From: Micromonospora sp. WMMD980
GTDB lineage: Bacteria > Actinomycetota > Actinomycetes > Mycobacteriales > Micromonosporaceae
Assembly (NCBI RefSeq): GCF_029626035.1
Contig: NZ_JARUBE010000003.1
Span: 1,240,001 to 1,304,000 of the forward strand
Length of the DNA: 64,000 nucleotides
Reading direction: 5' to 3'
Both the position numbers and the translations under genes were made by a program. This document shows, piece by piece, positions 45,583-53,586 of this stretch (position 1 is its first letter; every line of letters begins with the position of its first letter). The notes beneath the pieces were generated by a model. The model saw only the letters and a program-made list of their open reading frames with translations, ran no database searches and was not told the origin of the DNA.

Positions 45583-46137
45583 TTACCGGAGGTCGACGAG
45601 CTGCGGCGGGACGGTGCAGCTCAGCCCGACCGAGTTCATCCGGCCGGTGATCGGCTTGCCGTCGGCGGTCGGTATCACGAAGTGCGGGCGGCGGCCGGCG
45701 GCGAGGTCGGCGGCATGCCGCTCGCGGGCCTCGACGAGGGTCTCCCAGTCGGCCAGCCACGCGTTGGTCGGGCGGTCGTCCGCCCGCAGGTCGCGATCCA
45801 GCTCACGCACCCGCGCGACCATCACGGTCACCGCCGCGTCCTGCTCCCGGATCGCGCGCGCCTGTGCCTCGACCGGCGCGCCGGGCGGTGCGGCCTTCGC
45901 CGCCACGGTGGCGCTCATCGTGGCGCACGCGCTCTCGGTCACCTCGCGGATCGGCGAACTCTCGATCTCTTGGTCGTGGTCGTGGGTCGTGTGCGTCCAG
46001 ACGAAGCCGATGGGCACGACGACCACCACCGCAACCGCGACCAGGATGCCGGCCGTGGCCCACCACACCGGACCGCCCCGCCTCGACGGCGCGGCGCGAC
46101 CATCGGGGTACGGCGGACGACCGACGGGGAGGCTCAC
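45583..46137 (-). CDS. Single-pass membrane protein of unknown function
   Basis: 184 residues. A short cytoplasmic head is followed by one hydrophobic helix (about 25-47, WWATAGILVAVAVVVVVPIG) and an external domain of about 135 residues. That domain is rich in charged heptads (REQDAAVTVMVARVRELDRD) and ends in two conserved-looking Cys-containing patches. Not assigned to a named family. A 6-bp hairpin (45567-45580) follows the stop. The 249 bp between it and the GNAT gene show no gene. Confidence 0.65.
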   Translation of the reverse strand: MSLPVGRPPYPDGRAAPSRRGGPVWWATAGILVAVAVVVVVPIGFVWTHTTHDHDQEIESSPIREVTESACATMSATVAAKAAPPGAPVEAQARAIREQDAAVTVMVARVRELDRDLRADDRPTNAWLADWETLVEARERHAADLAAGRRPHFVIPTADGKPITGRMNSVGLSCTVPPQLVDLR

Positions 46138-46200
46138 GCCTGCATCGTGTCGCCCCTGTCAAGACACCACCGTCGGGGAGGGTCGTGGCGCGGTCGCGGG

Positions 46201-46237
46201 TCCGGGAACGGCCCGTCGGGCGTGGGCCGTCCCCGGA
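46201..46237 (-). terminator. Terminator of the VWD-domain gene
   Basis: TCCGGGAACGGCCC pairs with GGGCCGTCCCCGGA (one mismatch) around a 9-nt loop, 27 nt past the stop of the minus-strand gene. Confidence 0.75.
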
Positions 46238-46263
46238 TCCCGGTCACGTCGCCGTGTCCGGCG

Positions 46264-48096
46264 TCACCGGTTCCCGTTGACCACCGGCGGCACCAGGCCG
46301 ACGTACGTCAGGGCGGCCCGGCCGCCGACGACCGCGACGTCGAGCGTGCAGGCGTCGAGCCACTCCTGCCGGACCTTGTACTCCAGGCAGGTGGCCTCCG
46401 CCCGCTTGCGAAGGTCCTCACCCAGGTCGCGGGCGAAGAACGGCGCGGACGGGTCGCCGGCGGAGACCGCGCCGCAGGGTGCCAGCAGGGTCCGGATCGG
46501 GTTCACCCGCCAACTGGCGCCGAAGCGCTGGTAGAGGTCGGTGAAGGAGAGCGGTACGGCGTACTGTGTGCCGTCCTTGGCGGCGAGCCGCTTGGGGTCG
46601 CCGTCGGGATTGCCGAGCAGGCCGACCACCGGTGTCGGATAGGTGCCGAGGCCGACCGACACGTCGATGTAGCCGCTGTTGACCGTGACCCGGATGCTGT
46701 TGCCGGTGGCGTCGGTGACCACGTAGACGTTGCCGATCCGGTGGATGTCCACCCCGGAGGGCAGGTGCAGGGCGCCGTCGGACGGGAGGTCCCTGGTCCG
46801 GCCGTCCACCACGAGGCTCTTGCCGTCGCACAGGGCCACCTTGGTGCTGCCCATCCGCGTGGCGACGGAGCGGTCGACGGAGGCGTTGGGCCAGGTGGGC
46901 GCGCCCGACGCCTTGCGGGTCTGCACCTCGAAGCCGGTGCCGGCCTGCGCCTCGACGAAGTCGCCGGCGGCCTGGAAGTCGTAGAGCAGGCCGGCGAACG
47001 TGTGCTGGTGGGTGTCGCCGAGGACGGAGGCCGCCGCGCAGTTGGTCGCCGCGCCACCCGTGGTGTTCTCCACGAAGACGACGGCCGGGCCGGGCGCGGT
47101 GGCGGCCGGTGCGGGCGAGCCGAAGTTGAGGTTGTTGGTCTCGCCGGTGAAGCCCTGGGCCGCGCAGATGGGCGCGGCGGTGCCGCCGTAGGTGATTCTC
47201 GTCCGGACGTTCAGCGACGCGCCGGCGTTGAAGGTGGCCGCGCCCCCGCCGTCGCTGTTGCCGCCGTAGCCGAACACGTTGAACTCGGACGTGGTCCAGC
47301 CGGCCGCCGCGTTGACGGAGTTGGAACCCGTCGCGGTGTAGGCGGTCGCGCCGACGAACAGCGTGGCGCTGTCGCTCGTCGCGCTGACCGTGCCGGTCAG
47401 CCGCAGCGCGCCCAGGTTGGTGATCGGCTGGTTGGGGACGGCGGCCGCGGTGGGGCTGTTGCGGTAGCAGTAGATGTCGGGGTCGCCGGTGAACGAGAAC
47501 TGGGTCCAGCCGCCGGCCGGACACGCCGCGTTGTACTGCAGGAGCCAGTACTGGATGAACACCTGGCCGCTGGAGCCGTTGTTGGCGTAGACGAACTGCT
47601 GCCAGCCCCGGCAGCCGGCGTTGGGTGACCCGGCGCAGGCGGTGCTGGCGAAGAAGTCGGTGTTGATCTGGAGGGTGTAGGCGTTGGCGACGGGCGCCCC
47701 GGCGTTGGCGATGGGCGAGCTCTCACTCGTCACGTTCACGATGTTCTCGAACGTGCCGGACGACTCGGAGATGAATCCGCTCGGCGCCTGGGCGGAGATG
47801 TCGTTGCCGTTGCCCACCACCAGCGGGCGGATGAGGCGCTTGGGGGTCATCGGGATCGCCGGCGCGGAGACACATTCGGACCTCTGCCAGGCCAGTCGGG
47901 GATAGTCGGCGGTGAAGCATCCCCTCGCCGCCGGGTGCGCGACGTTCGTGATCTCCGCCTGCCACGCCTTGAGGCTGGTGGCGGAGGGTGCCGCGGACGC
48001 CGTCGCGGCGGATCCGCCCACCGCGACCAGCACCGCCAGCGCCGTGACGCCGGTCAGTCTGCGGGTCGCCCCGCGTGTTCGTGCAAACAGCCCCAT
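46264..48096 (-). CDS. Secreted protein with von Willebrand factor type D-like domain
   Basis: 610 residues from ATG 48096, with GAAGG 10 nt upstream. A signal peptide (about 1-36) is followed by a beta-rich N-terminal half (TLQINTDFFASTACAGSPNA, FIQYWLLQYNAACPAGGWTQ, PDIYCYRNS). A VWD-like region (about 385-560) contains DTHQHTFAGLLYDFQAAGDF, EVQTRKASGAPTW and VGLLGNPDGDPKRL. Such proteins are exported and probably bind surfaces or partners. Cysteines are frequent and likely paired. No operon partner. Confidence 0.75.
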   Translation of the reverse strand: MGLFARTRGATRRLTGVTALAVLVAVGGSAATASAAPSATSLKAWQAEITNVAHPAARGCFTADYPRLAWQRSECVSAPAIPMTPKRLIRPLVVGNGNDISAQAPSGFISESSGTFENIVNVTSESSPIANAGAPVANAYTLQINTDFFASTACAGSPNAGCRGWQQFVYANNGSSGQVFIQYWLLQYNAACPAGGWTQFSFTGDPDIYCYRNSPTAAAVPNQPITNLGALRLTGTVSATSDSATLFVGATAYTATGSNSVNAAAGWTTSEFNVFGYGGNSDGGGAATFNAGASLNVRTRITYGGTAAPICAAQGFTGETNNLNFGSPAPAATAPGPAVVFVENTTGGAATNCAAASVLGDTHQHTFAGLLYDFQAAGDFVEAQAGTGFEVQTRKASGAPTWPNASVDRSVATRMGSTKVALCDGKSLVVDGRTRDLPSDGALHLPSGVDIHRIGNVYVVTDATGNSIRVTVNSGYIDVSVGLGTYPTPVVGLLGNPDGDPKRLAAKDGTQYAVPLSFTDLYQRFGASWRVNPIRTLLAPCGAVSAGDPSAPFFARDLGEDLRKRAEATCLEYKVRQEWLDACTLDVAVVGGRAALTYVGLVPPVVNGNR

Positions 48097-48297
48097 CGCC
48101 CGAATCCCTTCGTCAGCCGGCGGTGGTGTCGCCGGACAGGGGAAGGCAACCACCGGCGGAGGGCCCCGACACTCGTTGTGACGGCGTTGTGACAGTTGGG
48201 CGATGGTGGGTGCCGGCTCCGTGAGCTGGTGGGCGACCCGCGGTGTCCGTAAGTGGACGATGCGCGCTGCGCGGCGTCGGGCCCACCCGTCCGGGGA

Positions 48298-48332
48298 GTG
48301 CCGGGCAACCTCGATGCGAGGTCGCCCGGCAC
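48298..48332 (-). terminator. Terminator of the alpha/beta hydrolase gene
   Basis: GTGCCGGGC and ACCTCG pair with their complements around an ATG loop, with one A-C mismatch (15 of 16 positions), 6 nt past the stop. Confidence 0.8.
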
Positions 48333-48338
48333 CGCGGG

Positions 48339-49082
48339 CTACGCCGCCGATCCGGCCTGGCGCAGGATCCGGGCCAGCTCGACCGGTCGGCTGAGCATCG
48401 GCCAGTGCCACGTCGGCAGTTCCTCGTACCGCCACGGGTCGCCGGCCATGTGCCGGCACAGCGGCGCCGTGTCGGCCATCGCGCGTGCCTGCGCGACGGT
48501 GAAACTCGACAGCACGCCGAGGCGGGGCAGCTTCTCCCACGCGCCGGTGAGCCGAACCGGGCTGGTGGCGGTCGCCCACGGTTGGGCCACCGACCGCTCA
48601 GCGAGTAGCGCGACGACCGATTCATCCACATCTGCCGCTCCCGCCGCCAGGTCGGCCCACGGCGGGGGCGGCAGCCGCCAGCCGTCGCCGTGTTCGGCGA
48701 CCGCCGCCGCGTTGCGGTCACGCTCGTGGGGCGGGCTGAAGTCCTCGTTCGCCGCCCCGTCGGGCAGTGGACCGGTGTCGACGAAGACCAGTTGGGCGAT
48801 GCGATCGGTCATGCGGTCGGCGGCGGCGGTCGTCACGACCGCGCCGGCGTAGCTGTGCCCGACGAGGACCACGTCGTGCAGGTCCTCGTAGCGCAGCAGG
48901 TTGACCACGTCGGTGACGTGGACGTCGAGGTCGGTGTCCGGGCGGGCCAGGTGGGCGCGCTCGCCCATGCCGGTCAGGCTCAGCGGGTACACGTCGTGGC
49001 CGTGTTCGCGCAGGGCGGCGGTGACCGGGCGCCAGGCCCACGCGCCGAGCCAGAAGCCGGGAACCAGTACGAAGGTCGTCAT
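48339..49082 (-). CDS. Alpha/beta-fold hydrolase
   Basis: 247 residues from ATG 49082 (MTTFVLVPGFWLG). The oxyanion strand FVLVPGFWLGAWAW, the nucleophile elbow VLVGHSYAGAV and the catalytic His region LPTWHWPMLSRPVELARIL place it with the salicylate-esterase/MenH-like group that has no lid insertion. Substrate unknown. It is divergent from a WYL regulator with 56 bp between the starts, the usual arrangement for a regulator and its target. Confidence 0.88.
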   Translation of the reverse strand: MTTFVLVPGFWLGAWAWRPVTAALREHGHDVYPLSLTGMGERAHLARPDTDLDVHVTDVVNLLRYEDLHDVVLVGHSYAGAVVTTAAADRMTDRIAQLVFVDTGPLPDGAANEDFSPPHERDRNAAAVAEHGDGWRLPPPPWADLAAGAADVDESVVALLAERSVAQPWATATSPVRLTGAWEKLPRLGVLSSFTVAQARAMADTAPLCRHMAGDPWRYEELPTWHWPMLSRPVELARILRQAGSAA

Positions 49083-49113
49083 GCGTGACACGCTACGATC
49101 AATACCGGACAGA

Positions 49114-49125
49114 TTCCGCCCGGAA
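49114..49125. promoter_or_regulatory. Inverted repeat between the hydrolase and WYL regulator genes
   Basis: TTCCG-CC-CGGAA, a palindrome with 5-bp arms, lies in the 56-bp divergent gap. A related TACCGGACAG stretch lies just upstream. Likely operator for the WYL regulator. Confidence 0.45.
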
Positions 49126-49138
49126 TAGGAGTCAGATC

Positions 49139-50104
49139 TTGGCCCGGCCCACCGCGCGTGTCCTGGCGCTGTTGGAGATACTCCAGGCCGGTGGCGGCTT
49201 CACGGTCGCCGACCTGGCCGGTCGGCTGGGCGTCGACGAGCGCACGGTACGCCGCTACGCCACGCACCTCGCCGACCTCGGCATCCCGGTCGAGGCCCGG
49301 CGCGGTCGCTACGGCGGGTACCGGCTCGCGCCCGGATACAAGCTGCCGCCCCTCATGCTCACCGACGAGGAGGCGGTCGCCGTCATGCTCGGGCTCGTCG
49401 CCGCCGCCCGGGCGGGGCTGGTCACCGCCGAGGGCGCGGCGGCCGAGAGCGCGACCGCGAAGATCCGCCGGGTCCTGCCGGCCGTCCTCGCCCGACGGAT
49501 CGATTCGCTGCTGGGCGCCGTGGACTTCACCGCACCGGTCCGAGAACCCGCCCCGCCCGGCATCGAGGTGCTGCTGGTGCTCGCCGAGGCGGCCCGACAC
49601 CAGCAACCGGTGAGCATCACCTACACCACCTGGCGCGGCCGGTCCGGCGAGCGACAGCTCGACCCGTACGGGCTGGTCTTCCACGCCGGCCGGTGGTACG
49701 TCACCGGCCACGACCACCACCGCCGGGCCGTACGGACCTTCCGGATGGACCGCATCGGGGCGGCCCGCCCCGCCCCGGGCGGGTTCGACGTCCCGGCCGG
49801 TTTCGACCCCACCACGCAGGTGCTTGCCGGCCTGGCGGCCGTGCCGTACGCGCACGACATCTCCGTGGTCCTGCACACCAGCCTCGCGCAGGCGCGGCGA
49901 CGGCTCCCGCCGTCGGTCGGCACCCTCACCGAGGTGCCGGACGGAGTGCGCCTCACCACCCGAGTCGAGCGGCTCGACGGCGCGGCACAGATGCTCGCCG
50001 GGCTCGGCTGGCCGTTCCGGATCGACCGACCGGACGAACTCAGGGGCGAGATACGCGCCCTGGCCGCCCGACTGCTCGCCGACGCCGACAGCGGAGGGAA
50101 GTGA
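49139..50104 (+). CDS. YafY-type HTH/WYL-domain transcriptional regulator
   Basis: 321 residues from TTG 49139, chosen because AGGAG lies 7 nt upstream and the homology begins there (ARPTARVLALLEIL). A DeoR-like winged helix (about 1-65, VDERTVRRYATHLADLGIP, RRGRYGGYRL) is followed by a WYL domain (about 140-220, SITYTTWRGRSGERQLDPYG, LVFHAGRWYVTGHD) and a C-terminal WCX-type extension. WYL domains sense ligands or nucleic acids. It probably controls the divergent hydrolase gene. Confidence 0.88.
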   Translation: MARPTARVLALLEILQAGGGFTVADLAGRLGVDERTVRRYATHLADLGIPVEARRGRYGGYRLAPGYKLPPLMLTDEEAVAVMLGLVAAARAGLVTAEGAAAESATAKIRRVLPAVLARRIDSLLGAVDFTAPVREPAPPGIEVLLVLAEAARHQQPVSITYTTWRGRSGERQLDPYGLVFHAGRWYVTGHDHHRRAVRTFRMDRIGAARPAPGGFDVPAGFDPTTQVLAGLAAVPYAHDISVVLHTSLAQARRRLPPSVGTLTEVPDGVRLTTRVERLDGAAQMLAGLGWPFRIDRPDELRGEIRALAARLLADADSGGK

Positions 50105-50127
50105 GCGGGCGTCAGGCTGACGGTGCG

Positions 50128-51324
50128 TCAGGCCCGGCTCAGGCCGAGCGCCTCGTCCACCCGGTCCAGCACCGTCACGTCGTCGTGGCCGACGCCGCGT
50201 AGCAGGTCGATCGCGGTCGCCCGGATCTGCCCGACGATCATGGTGACCGGTAGCGGCGGATCGGACCGCAACAGGCCGGCGGCGATCCCGACCGCCTCCA
50301 GGGCCGCCGCGTCGGCCTGCTGCGCGTGCCGGTCGGCGTCGGCGCCGCCGAGGTCGATGGCCAGCGCCTCCCCGGCCGACCGTACGGGGGTGGTCAGCGC
50401 GCCGATCGCGGCGGCCAGCTCCGGCGGCGTCGCGGTGTGCCGGCGGGTCAGGGTCACCCCGGCACGTGCCAGCACCCGGATGTTGCGGGCGGCGTAGTCG
50501 AGCTGTCGCAGCGTCGCCTCCACCTCGACGAGCTTGCCCAGGTGCCGGCGGCGCAGTCCCAGCCGCAGCGTCTCACCGGTGGCGAGCACGGCGGCCTGCA
50601 TCTCGGCGACGCAGTCGTCGACCTTCCGGGCCTGCTCCAGCGCGGCGCGGGCGGCGTCCTCGTCGCAGCTCCGCAGCGCCGCGCTCACCTCATCGAGCAG
50701 GTCGGCCAGGTCGGCGTAGCTGCGCCGGGCCTGTGCCACCAGCGGCGCCAGCGGGTCGCGGGCGGCCATCACCTGGGTGGCCGCCAGCGCCACCACGCCG
50801 CCGATGAGCGCGTCGACGAAGCGGAACGGCATCAGCGTCCCGTGCGGCGCGGCGACCACGACCAGGTACATGGCCGAGACGGTGGCCTGCACGACCAGGG
50901 CGCGGCGGGCCCCGATCACCACGAGCGTCGTGGTGGTCAGCACGAGCACCAGCAGGACCGTGCCGGTGCCGGGGCCCAGCGCGTACACCAGCAGTTCCGC
51001 GACGAGCACGGCGGCGGCCACCGCGAGCAGGATCTCGACGGTCTGCCGTAGCCGTCGCCCCCGGGACTCGCCGAGCACGACGAGCGCGGCGGTCGGGGCG
51101 TAGAACGGGTCCGGGTGACGGATCACCAGCGCCGCCAGGATCCAGGCGACTGCGGCGGCGGCGGTCAGCTCGACCACGGTCATTCCGTCGCTCCGCAACC
51201 GCGCGACGGCGTCGCGTCCCCAGGTCCGCACCGGTGGTACCCCTCGTTGCCGGGGCGGACCGGTACCGGCCGCCGACTGATCTTCGGGGAGGGCCTCTAC
51301 CCTGGCCGTGACCTGCTCAATCAC
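50128..51324 (-). CDS. FUSC-family integral membrane protein
   Basis: 398 residues. Five or six hydrophobic helices at about 48-180 (AAAAVAWILAALVIRHPDP, APTAALVVLGESRGRRLRQT) match the aromatic-acid exporter/FUSC fold. A long cytoplasmic helical domain follows (LADLLDEVSAALRSCDEDAA and others). The transported compound is unknown; relatives move aromatic acids or quaternary compounds. Start GTG 51324; a later start near residue 28 is possible. Convergent with the WYL regulator gene, gap 23 bp. Confidence 0.8.
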   Translation of the reverse strand: MIEQVTARVEALPEDQSAAGTGPPRQRGVPPVRTWGRDAVARLRSDGMTVVELTAAAAVAWILAALVIRHPDPFYAPTAALVVLGESRGRRLRQTVEILLAVAAAVLVAELLVYALGPGTGTVLLVLVLTTTTLVVIGARRALVVQATVSAMYLVVVAAPHGTLMPFRFVDALIGGVVALAATQVMAARDPLAPLVAQARRSYADLADLLDEVSAALRSCDEDAARAALEQARKVDDCVAEMQAAVLATGETLRLGLRRRHLGKLVEVEATLRQLDYAARNIRVLARAGVTLTRRHTATPPELAAAIGALTTPVRSAGEALAIDLGGADADRHAQQADAAALEAVGIAAGLLRSDPPLPVTMIVGQIRATAIDLLRGVGHDDVTVLDRVDEALGLSRA

Positions 51325-51661
51325 CCGGGTGGCCGGCGGCGTCCGGGACGGCTGGACGGTACGCCTGACCCTGGCAACCTCTCCCGCGCCAGCCCCTGAT
51401 CGGCCGGCTCGGGGACCGGTGGGCGCGTCGACGCGGAGTTCGTCGCCGGTCGGGCGGCGCGGCGTCCGGTACGCCGGTGCCGCCGACTAAGATAGATGTT
51501 GCTCGATACAGGTTGGTCGTGTTGGAATGGCTCGGGTCGCCGCGGCGCGGGGGTCGACCGAGCCGGTGCGGTGCGACCGTGGGCACCGCCACACCGGCTG
51601 GCCGGGACGTCTCGCCGGCCCGGCCCGGGTGGCCGGGAACCAGCCGTCCTGGAGGACGACC

Positions 51662-52435
51662 ATGCGCAGTTTCCTCGCGGCCCTCACCGCCGCCCTGCTC
51701 CTGGGCGTCGCGGCCGGTAGCGCCCCGGCCGGCGCTTCGAGCGCCTCCCCGCGCTCGTGCGGCGGGGGCCTGCTGTTCTGCGAGGACTTCGAGCGACTCC
51801 CGCTCGGCGGACCCCGCACGCTGGACTGAGGCGTCGACACCCGCCACGGCACGCTCACCGTCGAGCGGTCCCGCCGCGGCAACCAGGTGCTGCACGTCCA
51901 CACCGTCGACAACGGCCGCGCCTTCCTGCGCGTCGACGACTTCGCCGCCCCGGGCAACCGGTTCTACGGCCGGATGCGGCTGCGCGTCGACGCGTTCCCC
52001 ACCGCCCCGGACTGGGCGCACTTCACGCTGGTGGAGCTGACCGGCGCCGGCAGCGCGGAGGTCGTCCGCCCGGTCGGCGGCCAGTACGCGCCCACCGTCC
52101 CCGGGATTTTCTGGGGTGTCGGCGCCGACGGCGGCCCGACCGGCGACTGGACCGACTGGCGTCCGTCCGCTCCGGTCACCGAGGACGCCTGGCGGTGCGT
52201 CGAGTGGCGGATCGACGCGACGGACAACCGCGTCGCGACGTGGATCGACGGTGTGGCGAACCCGGAGCTGACCGCGTCCACGTACGAGCACGGCGGCAAC
52301 GACGTGCCCTTCGTCCTGCCGACTGTCGACACCATCAAGATCGGCTGGCAGCTCTACCAGGGCGGCACGACGCCCGCCGGGTTCGACCTGTGGATCGACG
52401 ACATCGCGCTCTCCGGCAGGCGGCTCGGTTGCTGA
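51662..52435 (+). pseudogene. Secreted beta-sandwich protein, interrupted by in-frame TGA
   Basis: ATG 51662 has GGAGGA 7 nt upstream. A signal peptide (about 1-27, ALTAALLLGVAAGSAPAGA) and CGGGLLFCEDFERLPLGG follow; at codon 56 (51827-51829) the frame reads TGA. It then continues unbroken for about 200 codons (GVDTRHGTLTVERSRRG, FYGRMRLRVDAFPTAPDW, FDLWIDDIALS). Secreted relatives have a Trp-Gly pair at this point, so TGG to TGA is the simplest change. The body looks like a concanavalin-like beta-sandwich found in secreted lyases and binding proteins. As read, only a 55-residue peptide is made. Confidence 0.7.
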
Positions 52436-52447
52436 CCGGTCCTCCGT

Positions 52448-53389
52448 TCAGGCGCGGCGGCGTCGTGCCACCAGGTCCGCGGCCGCGGCCGGCCACCGTG
52501 GATGGGCGAACGTGAATCCGGCCGCGGTCAGCCGCCCGGGGGTGACCCGGCGGCTCTTCAGCAGCAGTTCGGTGTCGGACCGCATCACGAACGCGCCGAC
52601 CTCGGCCATCCATTCGGTGGCCGGCAGACCCACCGGCATTCGCCAGGCGGACCGGAGCGCGCGCATGAGATCGCGCTGGGGCAGCGGCTCCGGTGCGGCG
52701 AGGTTCACGGCCCCGGCGAGGTCGTCGCGGGTGATGAGGAACCGGACGGCCTCGACGAAGTCCCGGTCGTGGATCCACGAGACGTACTGCCCGCCGCCGG
52801 CGACCGGGCCGCCGAGGCCGAGTCGGGCGAGCCGGCTCAGCACGTCGAACACGCCGCCGCGGTCGGGACTCATCACCATGGCCGAGCGCAGTGCGACCTT
52901 GCGGGTGTGCGGCGTCGCCGCGCGCTCCTGCTCGGCCTCCCAGTTCCGGGCGATCTCGACGCTGTAGGCCCAGTAGTCGGGCACGCCGCGCTCGTCGCCG
53001 CCGATCAGGCCGCCGTGCTCGTCGTTCGCGGCGTCGAGGCGGTGCGCGTAGATCGTCGCGGTGCTCATCTGCAGCCACACCCGGGGCGGTCGGGCCGCGC
53101 GGGCGACGGCCTCGCCGACGACGCGGGTCGACTCGACCCGTGAGCGCATCATGGCGTCGAGGTTCGACGGGGTGTACCGGCAGCTCACGCTGCGGCCGGC
53201 CAGATTGACGACCACGTCGCAGCCGTCGATCCGCTCGGCCCAGTCGCCCAGCGTGCGACCGTCCCAGTGGGTCTGGCGCGGGCCCTTCGGCGAGCGGGTC
53301 AGCAGCACCACGTCGTGGCCCTCGGCGGTCCACGCCCGATCCAGGAGCATGCCGACCTGCCCGGTGCCACCGGGAATGACGATCTTCAT
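52448..53389 (-). CDS. NAD(P)-dependent epimerase/oxidoreductase (SDR fold, TIGR01777-like)
   Basis: 313 residues. The N-terminal cofactor loop is IVIPGGTGQVGMLLD. DVVVNLAGRSVSCRYTPSNL and the C-terminal DUF1731-like region (VGLPATEWMAEVGAFVMRSD, LLLKSRRVTPGRLTAAGF) identify the TIGR01777 group. The usual YxxxK catalytic pair reads YSVEI, as is common in this atypical SDR group. Cytoplasmic, substrate unknown. It faces the stop-interrupted secreted gene with a 12-bp gap. Confidence 0.85.
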   Translation of the reverse strand: MKIVIPGGTGQVGMLLDRAWTAEGHDVVLLTRSPKGPRQTHWDGRTLGDWAERIDGCDVVVNLAGRSVSCRYTPSNLDAMMRSRVESTRVVGEAVARAARPPRVWLQMSTATIYAHRLDAANDEHGGLIGGDERGVPDYWAYSVEIARNWEAEQERAATPHTRKVALRSAMVMSPDRGGVFDVLSRLARLGLGGPVAGGGQYVSWIHDRDFVEAVRFLITRDDLAGAVNLAAPEPLPQRDLMRALRSAWRMPVGLPATEWMAEVGAFVMRSDTELLLKSRRVTPGRLTAAGFTFAHPRWPAAAADLVARRRRA

Positions 53390-53529
53390 GGCACCCCTCG
53401 CCCGACGCCGCCTTGAACACGTTCAACTTCACGATAGGGTCGGACGGTCGGGCGGTCAAGATCGCGGTGGGCCGACCGGGAACGGCTACGACGCCGGTTC
53501 GTCCGCGCGCCCGCGCCGGGCCGGAAGGT

Positions 53530-53572
53530 CCGGGCCCCCCACCGTGCCGTCCAGGTCGGTCCGGGGGCCCGG
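53530..53572 (-). terminator. Possible terminator of the beta-helix gene
   Basis: CCGGGCCCCC and GGGGGCCCGG can pair (10 bp) around a 23-nt loop, 15 nt past the stop at 53587. The rest of 53390-53529 shows nothing recognisable apart from the upstream region of the epimerase gene. Confidence 0.4.
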
Positions 53573-53586
53573 CCGATCGTGCCGGC

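Noticed and set aside
1745..51829. Selenocysteine or pyrrolysine insertion at the in-frame stops
   Set aside because: The expected residue is Trp in all three families, both TGA and TAG occur, and no SECIS-like hairpin was evident.
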